From contig JADLFW010000012.1 in the NCBI GenBank assembly GCA_020849615.1, positions 62,001-126,000 on the forward strand: DNA of 64,000 nucleotides, written 5' to 3'. How positions within the stretch are numbered: the stretch's first letter is position 1; each line of letters starts with the position of its first letter. The position numbers and the translations under genes are program-made. Source of the stretch: Phycisphaerales bacterium (GTDB lineage Bacteria; Planctomycetota; Phycisphaerae; Phycisphaerales; UBA1924). A model generated the notes under the pieces. It worked only from the letters and a program-made list of their open reading frames with translations. It did not search any database and was not told the origin of the DNA. Shown here piece by piece: positions 1 to 8,588 of this stretch.

Positions 1-1
1 G

Positions 2-943
2 GCCATGTCCGAGGAGATGCGCCGCGATCCGCGCCTCTTCCTGATGGGCGAGGAGGTCGCCCAGTACAACGGCGCGTACAAGATCTCGCAGGGCATGCTC
101 GATGAGTTCGGGCCCAAGCGGATCATCGATGCGCCCATCAGTGAAAACGGTTTCGCGGGCCTCGCGGTCGGCGCCGCCATGTACGGGCTCAAGCCCATCA
201 TCGAGTTCATGTCCTGGTCGTTCAGCCTCGTCGCCGCAGACCAGATCCTCAACAACATCCCCAAGATGCTCTACATGTCCGGCGGCCAGTGGGGCTGCTC
301 GGCGGTCTTCCGCGGCAACGACGGCGCGGGCGGGCAGCTGGGCTCCACCCACTCCTGGTGCGTCGAGGGCCTCTTCAGCAACGTGCCGGGCGTGAAGATC
401 GCCATCCCCTCGTGCCCCTACGACGCCAAGGGCCTCCTCAAGACCGCCATCCGGGAGCCCGACCCGGTCTTCTTCCTCGAGAGCGAGCGCATGCTGGGCG
501 ACAACGCCCACGTCCCCGCCGAGGAATACTACATCCCCTTCGGCCGGGCCCACCTCGCCCGCGAGGGCGGCGACTGCACGCTGGTCTCCTTCGGCCGCCC
601 CGTCAACTTCTGCCTGGAGGCCGCGGATGAGCTCGCCAGGGAAGGCATCGAGGTCGATGTCCTCGACATGCGCACCATCCGCCCGCTCGACATCGACTCC
701 ATCCTCCGCAGCATCCAGAAGACGGGCCGGATCGTCGTCGTCGACCAGTCCTGGCCCTTCGCCAGCGTCGCCAGCGAGGTCGTCACCCAGGTCTGCGAGC
801 GCGGCTTCGACTATCTCGACCACCAGCCGCTGCGCGTGAACTCCGACGATGTGCCCGCCCCATACGCCAAGAACCTCGAGGCCGAGTTCCTGCCCCACAA
901 GGGGAAGATCATCAACGCAGTGAGAAAGTCTCTCGGACGCTGA
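2..943 (+). CDS. pdhB: Pyruvate dehydrogenase E1 component, beta subunit (5' end outside window)
   Basis: Beta subunit of the thiamine-diphosphate E1 enzyme, which decarboxylates pyruvate and passes the acetyl group to lipoyl-E2. The frame is open through the window edge. The first in-frame ATG (position 5) lies inside the conserved EEMRRDP-LFLMGEEVAQ block, so the true start and some 10-20 residues are missing. Landmarks are GAGGQLGSTHS (about residues 107-117 of the visible part) and a C-terminal transketolase segment with DVLDMRTIRPLD. The stop overlaps the next start (TGATG), and E2 follows, so this is a pdh operon; E1 alpha is presumably just upstream. A related 2-oxoacid dehydrogenase specificity (acetoin, branched chain) is less likely but not excluded. 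Confidence 0.93.
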   Translation, partial: AMSEEMRRDPRLFLMGEEVAQYNGAYKISQGMLDEFGPKRIIDAPISENGFAGLAVGAAMYGLKPIIEFMSWSFSLVAADQILNNIPKMLYMSGGQWGCSAVFRGNDGAGGQLGSTHSWCVEGLFSNVPGVKIAIPSCPYDAKGLLKTAIREPDPVFFLESERMLGDNAHVPAEEYYIPFGRAHLAREGGDCTLVSFGRPVNFCLEAADELAREGIEVDVLDMRTIRPLDIDSILRSIQKTGRIVVVDQSWPFASVASEVVTQVCERGFDYLDHQPLRVNSDDVPAPYAKNLEAEFLPHKGKIINAVRKSLGR

Positions 944-1302
944 TGTCGTACGACCTGTATATTCTGCCCGCCACGAAGCGCTGGACGGCTGACCAGATTC
1001 AAGGCCGCCTCGATGCCATGGAAAACGGCGAGTCCTGGGTTTTCGGTGAGCCCACATCGGCCCTGGAGTCACTGACCGACGAACTCAACAGCCTCTTTGA
1101 TGCCAATGTCGATGAATCACCGCTGGCAAGCGCTCCGATCGACTCGGTGGACGGCTTCATCGCCATGAACTTCGTGTGGTCAACCTCCGCCGCCGTCATC
1201 GCCGAAGTAGTCCGCATGGCCAACTCGCAGGGCTTTTGCTGCTTCGACCCTCAAGACAGTTCGATTTATTATCCCGACGGCTCAGTTCAAAAGAAGAACT
1301 GA
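943..1302 (+). CDS. Small protein of unknown function inside the pdh operon
   Basis: A 119-residue soluble protein that I do not recognise. It starts MSYDLYILPATKRW, has no signal peptide or membrane segment, and is mildly acidic with a lysine-rich end (QKKN). Its ATG overlaps the pdhB stop by one base, and pdhC starts about 20 bp after its stop, so it should be co-transcribed and translationally coupled with the pyruvate dehydrogenase genes. Its base composition is a little less GC-rich than its neighbours. The position suggests an accessory or late-inserted gene; nothing in the sequence shows a function. Confidence 0.72.
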   Translation: MSYDLYILPATKRWTADQIQGRLDAMENGESWVFGEPTSALESLTDELNSLFDANVDESPLASAPIDSVDGFIAMNFVWSTSAAVIAEVVRMANSQGFCCFDPQDSSIYYPDGSVQKKN

Positions 1303-1322
1303 CTCTTACAGGCACCCACTCC

Positions 1323-2678
1323 ATGCCCATCGACATCACCATGCCCCGCCTCTCCGACACCATGCAGCAGGGCACGATCGTCAAGTGGAACATCAAGGAA
1401 GGTCAGAAGGTCAAGAGCGGCGATGTCATCGCCGACATCGAGACCGACAAAGCCACGATGGAGCTCCAGACCTTCGACGATGGCACCGTCGCGAAGCTCG
1501 CCGTCGCCGAGGGCCAGCAGGTGCCCGTCGGTACCGTAATCGCGGTCCTCGCCGGTGCAGGTGAGGATGCCGGTGCGGTCAAGAGCTCCGGATCCGCGGC
1601 CGCTCCCGCCGCGAAGACGGCCACCGTTGGCTCGGCCTCAACGCCGGGCCCGACCTCATCTGCCGCGACGGCCACCACCCCGCCCGCCGCGCCGACCCCG
1701 GGCCGGCCCGCCCAGTCGCATAACGGCAACGGCGCCCACGCCGCCCCCACCGATAGCGCTCGGATCTTGGTCTCGCCGCTGGCCCGCAAGATCGCCGAGG
1801 AGTCCGGGGTCGACCTCCGGAGCGTCCAGGGCACGGGCCCGGCGGGCCGGATCGTCCGCAAAGATGTCGAAGCAGCCCTTGCAGGCGGCGGCGCTCAGGC
1901 CCGGCCGGGCCTGCAGCCCGCGCAGGCCCGCACAGGCCCGGCCATGCCGCCCTTGACATCCACCCTCGAGGGCAAGGTCATCCCGCTCTCCAACATGCGC
2001 CGCATCATCGCGACGCGGCTCGTCGAGAGCAAGCAGACGGTCCCCCACTACCAGGTCACCGTCGAGGTCGACATGGATGCGCTCATGGCGCTGCGGGCCC
2101 AGCTCAATGAGCAGCTCGCCGACCAGGGCGTCAAGCTCAGCGTCAACGACTTCCTCGTCCGGGCCTGTGCGCTGGCGATGCACAAGCACCCCTACGTCAA
2201 CTCCCGCTGGGTGCCCACGCCGGGCCAGGAGTCCATAGAGCTCCTCCCCGATGTCAACATCGGCATCGCCATCGCTCTCCCCGAGGAGCGCGGCGGCGGG
2301 CTCGTCGTCGCCACCATCCGGGCCGCCGACCAGATCGGCCTGCGCCAGGTCTCCGGCCAGTCCAAGCAGCTCGCCGACAAGGCCCGGGCCAAGGGCCTCA
2401 CCCCGCAGGAGATGTCGGACTCCACCTTCACGATCTCCAACCTCGGCATGTTCGGCGTCTCGCACTTCACGGCGATCATCAACCCGCCCAACGTCGCGAT
2501 TCTGGCGGTCGGCGGCGCGATCGAGCGGCCCGTCGTCAGGGACGGCCAGGTTGTCATCGGCCACATCATGTCCATGACCATGTCGAGCGATCACCGAGTG
2601 GTCGATGGCGCCATGGCCGCGGCCTACCTGAACACCGTCAAGGGCCTGCTCGAGAAGCCGGCGACGCTGCTGGTGTGA
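1323..2678 (+). CDS. pdhC: Dihydrolipoamide acetyltransferase (E2) of pyruvate dehydrogenase
   Basis: E2 core of the pyruvate dehydrogenase complex; transfers acetyl from lipoamide to CoA. The start is the ATG of MPIDITMPRLSDTM, where the lipoyl domain begins; the frame is open further upstream but gives only unconserved residues. Order: lipoyl domain (1-77) with the lipoylated lysine in ETDKATMEL (K43); an Ala/Pro/Thr-rich flexible linker (about 80-150); the peripheral-subunit-binding domain (about 152-190, with SPLARKIAEE and GTGPAGRI); and the catalytic domain ending with DHRVVDG (H424, the acetyltransferase histidine motif). At 451 residues with a single lipoyl domain it matches the ordinary bacterial form. 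It is third in the operon with pdhB. Confidence 0.95.
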   Translation: MPIDITMPRLSDTMQQGTIVKWNIKEGQKVKSGDVIADIETDKATMELQTFDDGTVAKLAVAEGQQVPVGTVIAVLAGAGEDAGAVKSSGSAAAPAAKTATVGSASTPGPTSSAATATTPPAAPTPGRPAQSHNGNGAHAAPTDSARILVSPLARKIAEESGVDLRSVQGTGPAGRIVRKDVEAALAGGGAQARPGLQPAQARTGPAMPPLTSTLEGKVIPLSNMRRIIATRLVESKQTVPHYQVTVEVDMDALMALRAQLNEQLADQGVKLSVNDFLVRACALAMHKHPYVNSRWVPTPGQESIELLPDVNIGIAIALPEERGGGLVVATIRAADQIGLRQVSGQSKQLADKARAKGLTPQEMSDSTFTISNLGMFGVSHFTAIINPPNVAILAVGGAIERPVVRDGQVVIGHIMSMTMSSDHRVVDGAMAAAYLNTVKGLLEKPATLLV

Positions 2679-2700
2679 TCCAGGCCCGGGCGAATCTCCT

Positions 2701-2949
2701 GTGACGCTGCCCCGGCGCCTCTTCATCGCCTTCCTGCTGATCTGCGCGGTCGGCGTGGTCTGCTGGGTGGTGCTCCCCCGCTACGGCGTCTGGGCCCCGC
2801 CAGAGATTGTGATCCTGGGGTACCTTCTCATCGTCGTGAGCTGCGTGTTCGTCGCCGCGCCGAAGGACGATGAAGAGGATGAGGATGACGGCGGCGATGG
2901 GCCCACGGAGGACCCGGACATCGCGGGCCGGATCGGGCCCGGCGCCTGA
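2701..2949 (+). CDS. Small two-helix membrane protein of unknown function
   Basis: 82 residues starting with GTG, 22 bp after pdhC. Two hydrophobic helices (about residues 6-25 and 35-53) are followed by a very acidic tail (KDDEEDEDDGGD). No family is recognised and no clear Shine-Dalgarno is visible, so the start is uncertain. It could be the last gene of the pdh operon. It ends 18 bp before the 3' end of the convergent pseudopilin gene. Confidence 0.55.
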   Translation: MTLPRRLFIAFLLICAVGVVCWVVLPRYGVWAPPEIVILGYLLIVVSCVFVAAPKDDEEDEDDGGDGPTEDPDIAGRIGPGA

Positions 2950-2967
2950 CGACCACCGTCCCCGGCG

Positions 2968-3834
2968 TCACTTCCGCATCACGAACCACAAGTACCGCTG
3001 CACCTCGCGGTCCCAGAACTCCTGGGTATACCCGCCCGCGCCGGGGGGGTCGTAGGAGCGCAGCCGGTCGTTCCAGTAGCCCTTGTCGATGGGGGCAGCA
3101 CCGGCGTGGCCATCGAAATACGCCAGCGGGATCCGGGCCACCCGCGCGTGCATCACGTAGTTCTCCACGACCTCTCCCTGAACGATTTGCCAGCTCATGC
3201 CGATGCTGTCGCGGGCGTGGCGATGGTCGTGCAGCGGCACATAGAACGTCACCGCATCGGTGATCGCGGCCAGCTCACTGGGGAAGTCAAAGAGCGTCGG
3301 GCGGCGCCACCCCGTTCCGGCCACCGCCTCCCACCCGGGCAGCGAGTCCGCCGTGATGATCTTCTCCCCGTACTCCTCATCCAGGTACACGTAGTTGAAC
3401 GCCCAAGTGTTCGCCGCCGAGTGGACCACCGCGTAGTGCGTAATGTGCGTGCTGTCGTCCTCCCGCGGCACCTCCACGCACCGCCAGATGCCGGTTGGCG
3501 GCCACAGTTCCTCCGCCGGGCCGAAGGTCTCGCCGCCGTAGTCCGCCAGAAAACGGGCCATCGTCCACCCCGCGAAGTGGTACCGCCCATCCTCCTCCAG
3601 CCTCGTCCAGTTGAGCCCGCGCGGGGGCAGTGACTCGCGGTAGTCCCCGGCATAGGTGAACACCACCTGGACCTGGCTCCGCAGGTGAGATTCGCACTTC
3701 GCCAGCCGGGCCGCGGCCCGCGCATGACCGAGCACCGGCATCAGGATCGCGATCAGCACCGCGATGATGGCGATCGCCACCAGAAGCTCGATGAGCGTGA
3801 AGCCTTCCGATCGCTCCGAAACGCGCCGCGGCAT
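2968..3834 (-). CDS. Type II secretion/type IV pilin-like protein (pseudopilin)
   Basis: A 288-residue protein with a class III prepilin leader. Residues MPRRVSERSEG are followed by FTLIELLVAIAIIAV: prepilin peptidase would cleave at G11|F12, and the conserved glutamate sits at mature position 5. The remainder is a large extracytoplasmic domain containing CESHLRSQVQVVFTYAGDY, a typical stretch after the helix, and near the end LAYFDGHAGAAP, reminiscent of the H-X9-DG signature of planctomycete pilin-like proteins. ATG 3834 is chosen because the leader begins there. It starts 31 bp downstream of the ureohydrolase gene on the same strand but is probably unrelated functionally. Confidence 0.85.
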   Translation of the reverse strand: MPRRVSERSEGFTLIELLVAIAIIAVLIAILMPVLGHARAAARLAKCESHLRSQVQVVFTYAGDYRESLPPRGLNWTRLEEDGRYHFAGWTMARFLADYGGETFGPAEELWPPTGIWRCVEVPREDDSTHITHYAVVHSAANTWAFNYVYLDEEYGEKIITADSLPGWEAVAGTGWRRPTLFDFPSELAAITDAVTFYVPLHDHRHARDSIGMSWQIVQGEVVENYVMHARVARIPLAYFDGHAGAAPIDKGYWNDRLRSYDPPGAGGYTQEFWDREVQRYLWFVMRK

Positions 3835-3865
3835 GACTCTCGAAAGTGTACCGCGCGAGCCCGGC

Positions 3866-4864
3866 CTACCGCAGTGACCGCCGGGCCGCATCCAGCGCCA
3901 GGACCTCGAACAGAATGTGCGCCGCGAGGAACGCCGTGATCCCAGCGGGATCGCGGTCGGGCAGCACCTCCACGACATCCGCGCCGGCGAGATTGATCCC
4001 GCGCAAAGACCGCAGCAGGCCCAGCACTTCCGCCGAGGTAAACCCCCCCACCGACGGCGTGCCCGTCCCCGGGGCGTACGCCGGATCGACAACATCGATG
4101 TCGAACGTGAGGTAGGTCTCGCGTCCGCCGAGCTTGCGGACAAAGTCGATGAACGCGCCGGGCCCGTCGGCCCGCCACTGCTCGTAGGTGATGATCGTCA
4201 CGCCCGATCGCTTCGCAAACTCCAGGTCATCCCGCGTGTTCAGCGGGCCCTTCACGCCGATCGAGATCATGGCCTTGGGGTCGATGAACCCCGATTCGAT
4301 CGCCCGGATGAAAGGCGAGGCGTGGCCCCACCTCTCTCCCCACACGGCGTCGACGGTGTCGAGGTGGCTGTCGAAGTGGACAACAGACAGTCCGCCCGCG
4401 GGGCGGCCGCGCCGCTCCCACGTCGCGGCGATGTTGGCGTACGCGATCGAGTGGTCCCCGCCGATGGCGAAGAGCTTGGTGTGGTTGGTGGCCCGCCTCT
4501 CCGAGGCGGGCGCTGTGCCATCGAGCTTCACCGTCCAGTCGATGACCGCGTCGATGTTCTCCTTGCAGTCGTACGGGCGGACCGGCGCATCGCCCGCATC
4601 GGCGAGACTCAGGAGGTCGCACACATCGACGCTGTGCTCGATGTGGAACCGCTTGATGTACTGCGAGGCTTCGCGGATCGCCCGCGGGCCGAAACGAGCC
4701 CCCGGCCGGTAGGTCACGCCCGCATCGAAAGGCACGCCGTAGATGGCCCAGTCGACGGGCCGGTTCTCGGGCGCGACATCCTCCAGCCGCGGATACCGGC
4801 AGAACGTGGCGATGCCGGCGAAGCGGGGAGAGACGCGGGGGTCGGGAAGTACCGTACGGGGCAT
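3866..4864 (-). CDS. Ureohydrolase (arginase/agmatinase family)
   Basis: Binuclear manganese hydrolase of the arginase superfamily, 332 residues. The metal-binding motifs are intact: GGDHS (135-139), DSHLD (165-169) and FDIDVVDPAYAPGTGTP (from 254). It releases urea or a guanidine product from arginine, agmatine or a related compound; the substrate cannot be read from sequence. It begins 31 bp after astD, making it the likely fourth catabolic gene of the ast-like operon, where an arginase activity (arginine to ornithine) would make sense. A perfect palindrome at 4491-4511 encodes residues 118-125 (APASERRA) in the loop before GGDHS. Its overall similarity suggests agmatinase; arginase is the context-based alternative. 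Confidence 0.87.
   Translation of the reverse strand: MPRTVLPDPRVSPRFAGIATFCRYPRLEDVAPENRPVDWAIYGVPFDAGVTYRPGARFGPRAIREASQYIKRFHIEHSVDVCDLLSLADAGDAPVRPYDCKENIDAVIDWTVKLDGTAPASERRATNHTKLFAIGGDHSIAYANIAATWERRGRPAGGLSVVHFDSHLDTVDAVWGERWGHASPFIRAIESGFIDPKAMISIGVKGPLNTRDDLEFAKRSGVTIITYEQWRADGPGAFIDFVRKLGGRETYLTFDIDVVDPAYAPGTGTPSVGGFTSAEVLGLLRSLRGINLAGADVVEVLPDRDPAGITAFLAAHILFEVLALDAARRSLR
4491..4511. repeat. Intragenic palindromic repeat (GTGGC/TCC-loop family)
   Basis: Perfect inverted repeat with 9-bp arms GCCCGCCTC and GAGGCGGGC around the loop TCC, preceded by GGTG. It has the same architecture as the intergenic copies near 10.6, 45.3 and 59.8 kb, but lies inside the ureohydrolase coding sequence without breaking the frame. 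Confidence 0.8.
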
Positions 4865-4895
4865 AAGGGCAGTCTACCGTCCGCCCGAGGCGGGA

Positions 4896-6488
4896 TTACT
4901 TCAACCACGCATCCTCAAACCGCATCCCCGGGCTGATCGTGCTCGCCTCCCCGCTCTCGATCATCCCCGCCACCGGGTACGCGCAGTAATCCAGGCTGAA
5001 CGCCCCCGCCGGGCGGTGATTCCCCGACAGTCCCAGCCCGCCGAACGGAAGCTTGCTGGATGCCCCCGCCGTCCCCGTGTTGACGTTCACACACCCGGCC
5101 CGGGCCTCGTGCAGAAACCGCTCGATCGCGGCCCGGTCTTTGGTGAAGATCGACGCCGCCAGCCCGTACCGCGTCGCATTCGCCTGCTCGATCGCCTCAT
5201 CCAGGCTGCGCACGACCGCGATCCGCAGGAACGGGCCGAAGACCTCGATATCCGCCCCGCACCCAGCGTCCTCCTCAAGCGTGAACCGGTCGACTCGCAT
5301 CACCCCCGGCGTCACGTACCAGCCCCTCGACATCACCGAATCCGAACTGCCGGGCGGAAGGTCCAGCGGCCGCATCGGCATCAGCAGTTCACCCCCCGCC
5401 GCGTGCAGCCTCGATTGGCTGTCCAGGATCGCATCCCGCGCTGATTCCGAGATCAACGGGCCCATGAACACGGGCCCGTCCGACCGCGGATCGCCGATGA
5501 TCAGGTTGGATGCCGCCTTGCAGATCGCGGGGATCACTTTCCCCGCCGCCGCCTCGTGCACGATCACCCGCCGCGTGCAGGTGCAGCGCTGGCCCGTGCC
5601 GATGAACGCGCACCGCACGCACTCGATCACCGCCTGCTTCAGGTCGGCATCGGGCAGGATCACCGCCGCGTTGTTGCCCCCCATCTCCAGCGCCAGGATC
5701 CGTCCGGGCCGGTCGAGGTTGGCCTCCATGATCCGCCGCCCGACGGGCCAGCTCCCCGTGAACAGCACACCATCCACCCCATCGTGAGCCACCAGCTTCG
5801 CCGCGATTGCCGCCCCGCCCTGCACAACGTTCACCACCCCCGCCGGCGCCCCCTCGGCCTCGAGCGCCTCGAGGAACAGCTCGCCGAGCAGTTGCCCCAC
5901 CGCCGGCGCCTTGTCGCTGGGCTTCAGCACCACCGTGTTGCCCATCAGCAGCGCCGGCACGATGTGCCCGTTCGGAAGGTGGGCCGGGAAGTTGAACGGG
6001 CCCAGCACCGCCATCACCCCGTGCGGGCGGAACCACGCCCGGCCCGTCTTTGTACCGCCCAGGTTCAGTTCGTAGCCGCTCACGCGGGCCAGCGGCCCGT
6101 AGGGCGGCGTCGCGTCCAGCGTGATGTCCACCTTCGCCGCCAGCAGCGACGCCTCGGCCTTGGCATCCCACATCGGCTTTCCGACCTCATCGCGGATGAG
6201 CGCAGCGACCGCATCCAGGCGCGCAGCGCACACCTGCTGGTACCGCTTCAACACCGCGGCCCGCCGCTCGACGGGCCACCCCGACCACGCCGGCAGCGCT
6301 GCCCGCGCCGCCGCCACCGCATGATCGATGTGCGTTTCCCGCGGTGTTCCCCGCCACACGACTTCTTCGTTCCGGGCCGGTTGCCTGGACTCGACCGCCC
6401 CGGCCGATCGCCCCGCCTCCAGCGCCCGCCACGATCCGCCCACGAGGTCCGCGGGCCCGTGCTTCAGCGATGGATGCCAGCTGGTCAT
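4896..6488 (-). CDS. astD: N-succinylglutamate 5-semialdehyde dehydrogenase (AstD-like)
   Basis: NAD(P)-dependent aldehyde dehydrogenase, 530 residues, about 40 longer than typical AstD because of N-terminal additions. The predicted reaction is N-succinylglutamate semialdehyde to N-succinylglutamate in arginine/ornithine catabolism. ALDH residues are present: N166 in LGPFNFPAH, E268 in LALEMGGNN, and catalytic C302 in GQRCTCTRR, the last resembling AstD more than generic ALDHs. The ATG overlaps the astA stop (ATGA), so the genes are translationally coupled. The assignment rests on this motif plus the astA and aminotransferase neighbours. Confidence 0.9.
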   Translation of the reverse strand: MTSWHPSLKHGPADLVGGSWRALEAGRSAGAVESRQPARNEEVVWRGTPRETHIDHAVAAARAALPAWSGWPVERRAAVLKRYQQVCAARLDAVAALIRDEVGKPMWDAKAEASLLAAKVDITLDATPPYGPLARVSGYELNLGGTKTGRAWFRPHGVMAVLGPFNFPAHLPNGHIVPALLMGNTVVLKPSDKAPAVGQLLGELFLEALEAEGAPAGVVNVVQGGAAIAAKLVAHDGVDGVLFTGSWPVGRRIMEANLDRPGRILALEMGGNNAAVILPDADLKQAVIECVRCAFIGTGQRCTCTRRVIVHEAAAGKVIPAICKAASNLIIGDPRSDGPVFMGPLISESARDAILDSQSRLHAAGGELLMPMRPLDLPPGSSDSVMSRGWYVTPGVMRVDRFTLEEDAGCGADIEVFGPFLRIAVVRSLDEAIEQANATRYGLAASIFTKDRAAIERFLHEARAGCVNVNTGTAGASSKLPFGGLGLSGNHRPAGAFSLDYCAYPVAGMIESGEASTISPGMRFEDAWLK

Positions 6489-7684
6489 GCGCCCACCCGT
6501 TTCCCCCCCACGCGAGCCTTGCCGCCACCCGCCTTGCCCCGGCCTGATCGCCGCGGCTCGGCCCGGCCCTCGACCGCCGAGATCGGCGTAAGGCCGAGCG
6601 TGGCGCCGGCCGAGACCGCCAGCGCCTCCATCGCGGGCCGCGGCAGCCGGATCTCCTCCGGGCCCGCCACGGCGTACTCGGTCTCGATGGCACGGAACTC
6701 GCCATCGGCATCCAGCACGCTCACGTACCCGCGCTCCTTGCACACCGACGGCGCCGCGGCATCGCCCAGCGTGATGTACCGCGACTGCTTCACCATCGAA
6801 ATGTCATCGGTGTTGGCATCCAGGTGCGGGCCGCCATCGAACGGATCGATGAAGTCGCGGTACTTGAAGCCCAGCTTCTCCAGCATCCGCCTCGCCGGCG
6901 CGGTCTCCGGGCCGACCTGCCCGACGTAGGCCCGCGCCTCGGGCGGCAGCACCGAGAGATAGATCTCCTCGTGCGGCAGCAGCGCGGTCATGAACTCGCG
7001 CGAGGTCGAGCAGAAGCGGTCGGCCTCGATGTACGACAGGTTGATGAACCGGCGGCCCAGGTACTCCCACAGGAGGTTCTGCCCGTCGGAAGTCACCGGC
7101 GCCACCATCTCCGCCAGCACGCGATCCGAGAAGAACCGCCGGTGCAGGCCGATGAAGTGGAAGCGGATCAGGCTGATGAGCCGGCCCAGCTTCTGCTTGT
7201 GCCCGCGCATCGACGGCTGCAGGATCAGCCCGCCGACCTCGGTCGGGCCCGACTCATCCAGGTACAGCTTCGCCACCGTGTGCTTCATGCCGATCTGCAG
7301 TGACTGGCTGAAGAACTCCTTGCTGTGCAGCTTGAACGACACGTTGGGATTGCCGGGCCCGCCCATCCGCGCGATGATCTGCGAGGTACCCAGCACGCTG
7401 CCGGTCTCGGCATCGGCGAGCGTGAACATGAAGAAATCCGACTGCTGCCCGCCCGCGTGCGGGCCCGGCATGCCGTTGGACGCCGCCCGCGAGCCGTGCG
7501 AAGGGCCCCGGACCGCGAGCGGCTCCGCACCGGCGGCGGCGACGCGGGCGAAGCAGGACCGGCTGTGCAGGATCTTGGTCGAGATGACATCCTTGTCGGC
7601 GGGCAGGTTGATGAAGTGGACCATCTTGGCCAGCTTCAGCAGCGTGCCCATGTCCTCGATCTTGGCCCGGCGGATGATGAACAT
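6485..7684 (-). CDS. astA: Arginine/ornithine N-succinyltransferase (AstA-like)
   Basis: GNAT-fold enzyme that succinylates the alpha-amino group of arginine or ornithine from succinyl-CoA, the committing step of AST-type catabolism. Family landmarks include MFIIRRAKIEDM at the start, FINLPADKDVI, and the diagnostic ETAPARRMLEKLGFKYRDFIDPFDGGP. At 399 residues it exceeds the roughly 340 of the E. coli enzyme, mainly through an insertion near residues 50-80. The start at 7684 is preferred because homology begins there; an in-frame ATG at 7729 is an alternative, and neither has a strong ribosome-binding site. Whether the substrate is arginine or ornithine is not decidable from sequence; Pseudomonas homologues handle both. 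Confidence 0.9.
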   Translation of the reverse strand: MFIIRRAKIEDMGTLLKLAKMVHFINLPADKDVISTKILHSRSCFARVAAAGAEPLAVRGPSHGSRAASNGMPGPHAGGQQSDFFMFTLADAETGSVLGTSQIIARMGGPGNPNVSFKLHSKEFFSQSLQIGMKHTVAKLYLDESGPTEVGGLILQPSMRGHKQKLGRLISLIRFHFIGLHRRFFSDRVLAEMVAPVTSDGQNLLWEYLGRRFINLSYIEADRFCSTSREFMTALLPHEEIYLSVLPPEARAYVGQVGPETAPARRMLEKLGFKYRDFIDPFDGGPHLDANTDDISMVKQSRYITLGDAAAPSVCKERGYVSVLDADGEFRAIETEYAVAGPEEIRLPRPAMEALAVSAGATLGLTPISAVEGRAEPRRSGRGKAGGGKARVGGKRVGA

Positions 7685-7752
7685 GCGGTCACCCGATCTC
7701 GTGTTAGGTTTCCGATCGGCATCGTCCATGAACGTTGATCCATGGTACGCCC

Positions 7753-7770
7753 TCCGGCGGAATCGCCGGA
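7753..7770. repeat. Short palindrome between astA and the upstream gene
   Basis: Perfect inverted repeat TCCGGCG-GAAT-CGCCGGA. It may be an attenuator or processing hairpin in the ast transcript, or a degenerate member of the GAA-loop repeat family seen at 45.4 and 51.3 kb. Confidence 0.5.
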
Positions 7771-7779
7771 ATTTGGGGG

Positions 7780-8541
7780 TTATGGGACCAGTTCGCGGCC
7801 GCACTCGGGGCAGAGTTGGCCGTTGCCCTGAGCGAGCCCGGCGATCGAGTAGCCGCAGGAGGGGCAGCGGAACGCGCCGAGCGCGATGACGGCCCGCTCG
7901 AGCCGACGCTTCTCGCGCCAAGGGGCGATGGAGCCTACGTAGTACGACACGCCCACCGCGACGAGCAGAGCCAAGATGCAGAGGTCGTGAAGCAGCCAGC
8001 CCCAGTGAATAAGGGTGGTGGTGCCGTCGCCGCTTGCGAGCAGACGCGGGTAGATCGCGTTTTGTTCTCCGCTGGCGGAATGCGCCGCAGATACCCCGGA
8101 CACATACAACGGACGTACAACGGCAAACTCGGTCGGCGTCAACTGCGGTTGACCATCGCCCGGGATGAAGCGAACAACGTGCTCATAGCGGCGGAGAACC
8201 GGTGCTGCCAAGCCCCAACTCGTGCTGCTCGGCCATGACCACAACTCACCCCGAAAGACGGTTCCCGGTGTCGTCTGAGTTCGAGCCGCTTCCACTTCCA
8301 CCGAGTCCATGTCGGCGACAGAAAGGACGCCTTGGCGGTCCAGCACCCCAGCCGGAAGTGTTGCGAAATCCACCATGCGCCCCTGGCGCCAGATCTGCTC
8401 AATTGCGCTGAACGGGATCGCGAGCACGGGGCGGTGCGTGATGGATAACGTTCCCCAGAAGTAGGAATAAAAACAGACCGCTGAGACCACAGCGAGTCGG
8501 AACCCGACCGATTTGAACCAGGCTGGCCACCGGATCGCCAT
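7780..8541 (-). CDS. Membrane protein with C-terminal zinc ribbon, unknown function
   Basis: 253 residues: an N-terminal membrane helix (about 12-30), an extracytoplasmic stretch, a second helix (about 190-210), and a C-terminal zinc ribbon CPSCGYSIAGL...CPECGREL. This Cys4 ribbon next to a membrane helix recurs at 48490-49563. It lies between the aminotransferase and astA on the same strand. The start is ATG 8541; a GTG at 8592 that overlaps the aminotransferase stop (GTGA) is a credible alternative adding 17 residues. No enzymatic signature is seen, and the position inside the ast cluster may be incidental. Confidence 0.7.
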   Translation of the reverse strand: MAIRWPAWFKSVGFRLAVVSAVCFYSYFWGTLSITHRPVLAIPFSAIEQIWRQGRMVDFATLPAGVLDRQGVLSVADMDSVEVEAARTQTTPGTVFRGELWSWPSSTSWGLAAPVLRRYEHVVRFIPGDGQPQLTPTEFAVVRPLYVSGVSAAHSASGEQNAIYPRLLASGDGTTTLIHWGWLLHDLCILALLVAVGVSYYVGSIAPWREKRRLERAVIALGAFRCPSCGYSIAGLAQGNGQLCPECGRELVP

Positions 8542-8588
8542 GCGCCACCTATGCGACCTGCGCACGTCCGTGGTCCGCGGTTCCCCGC

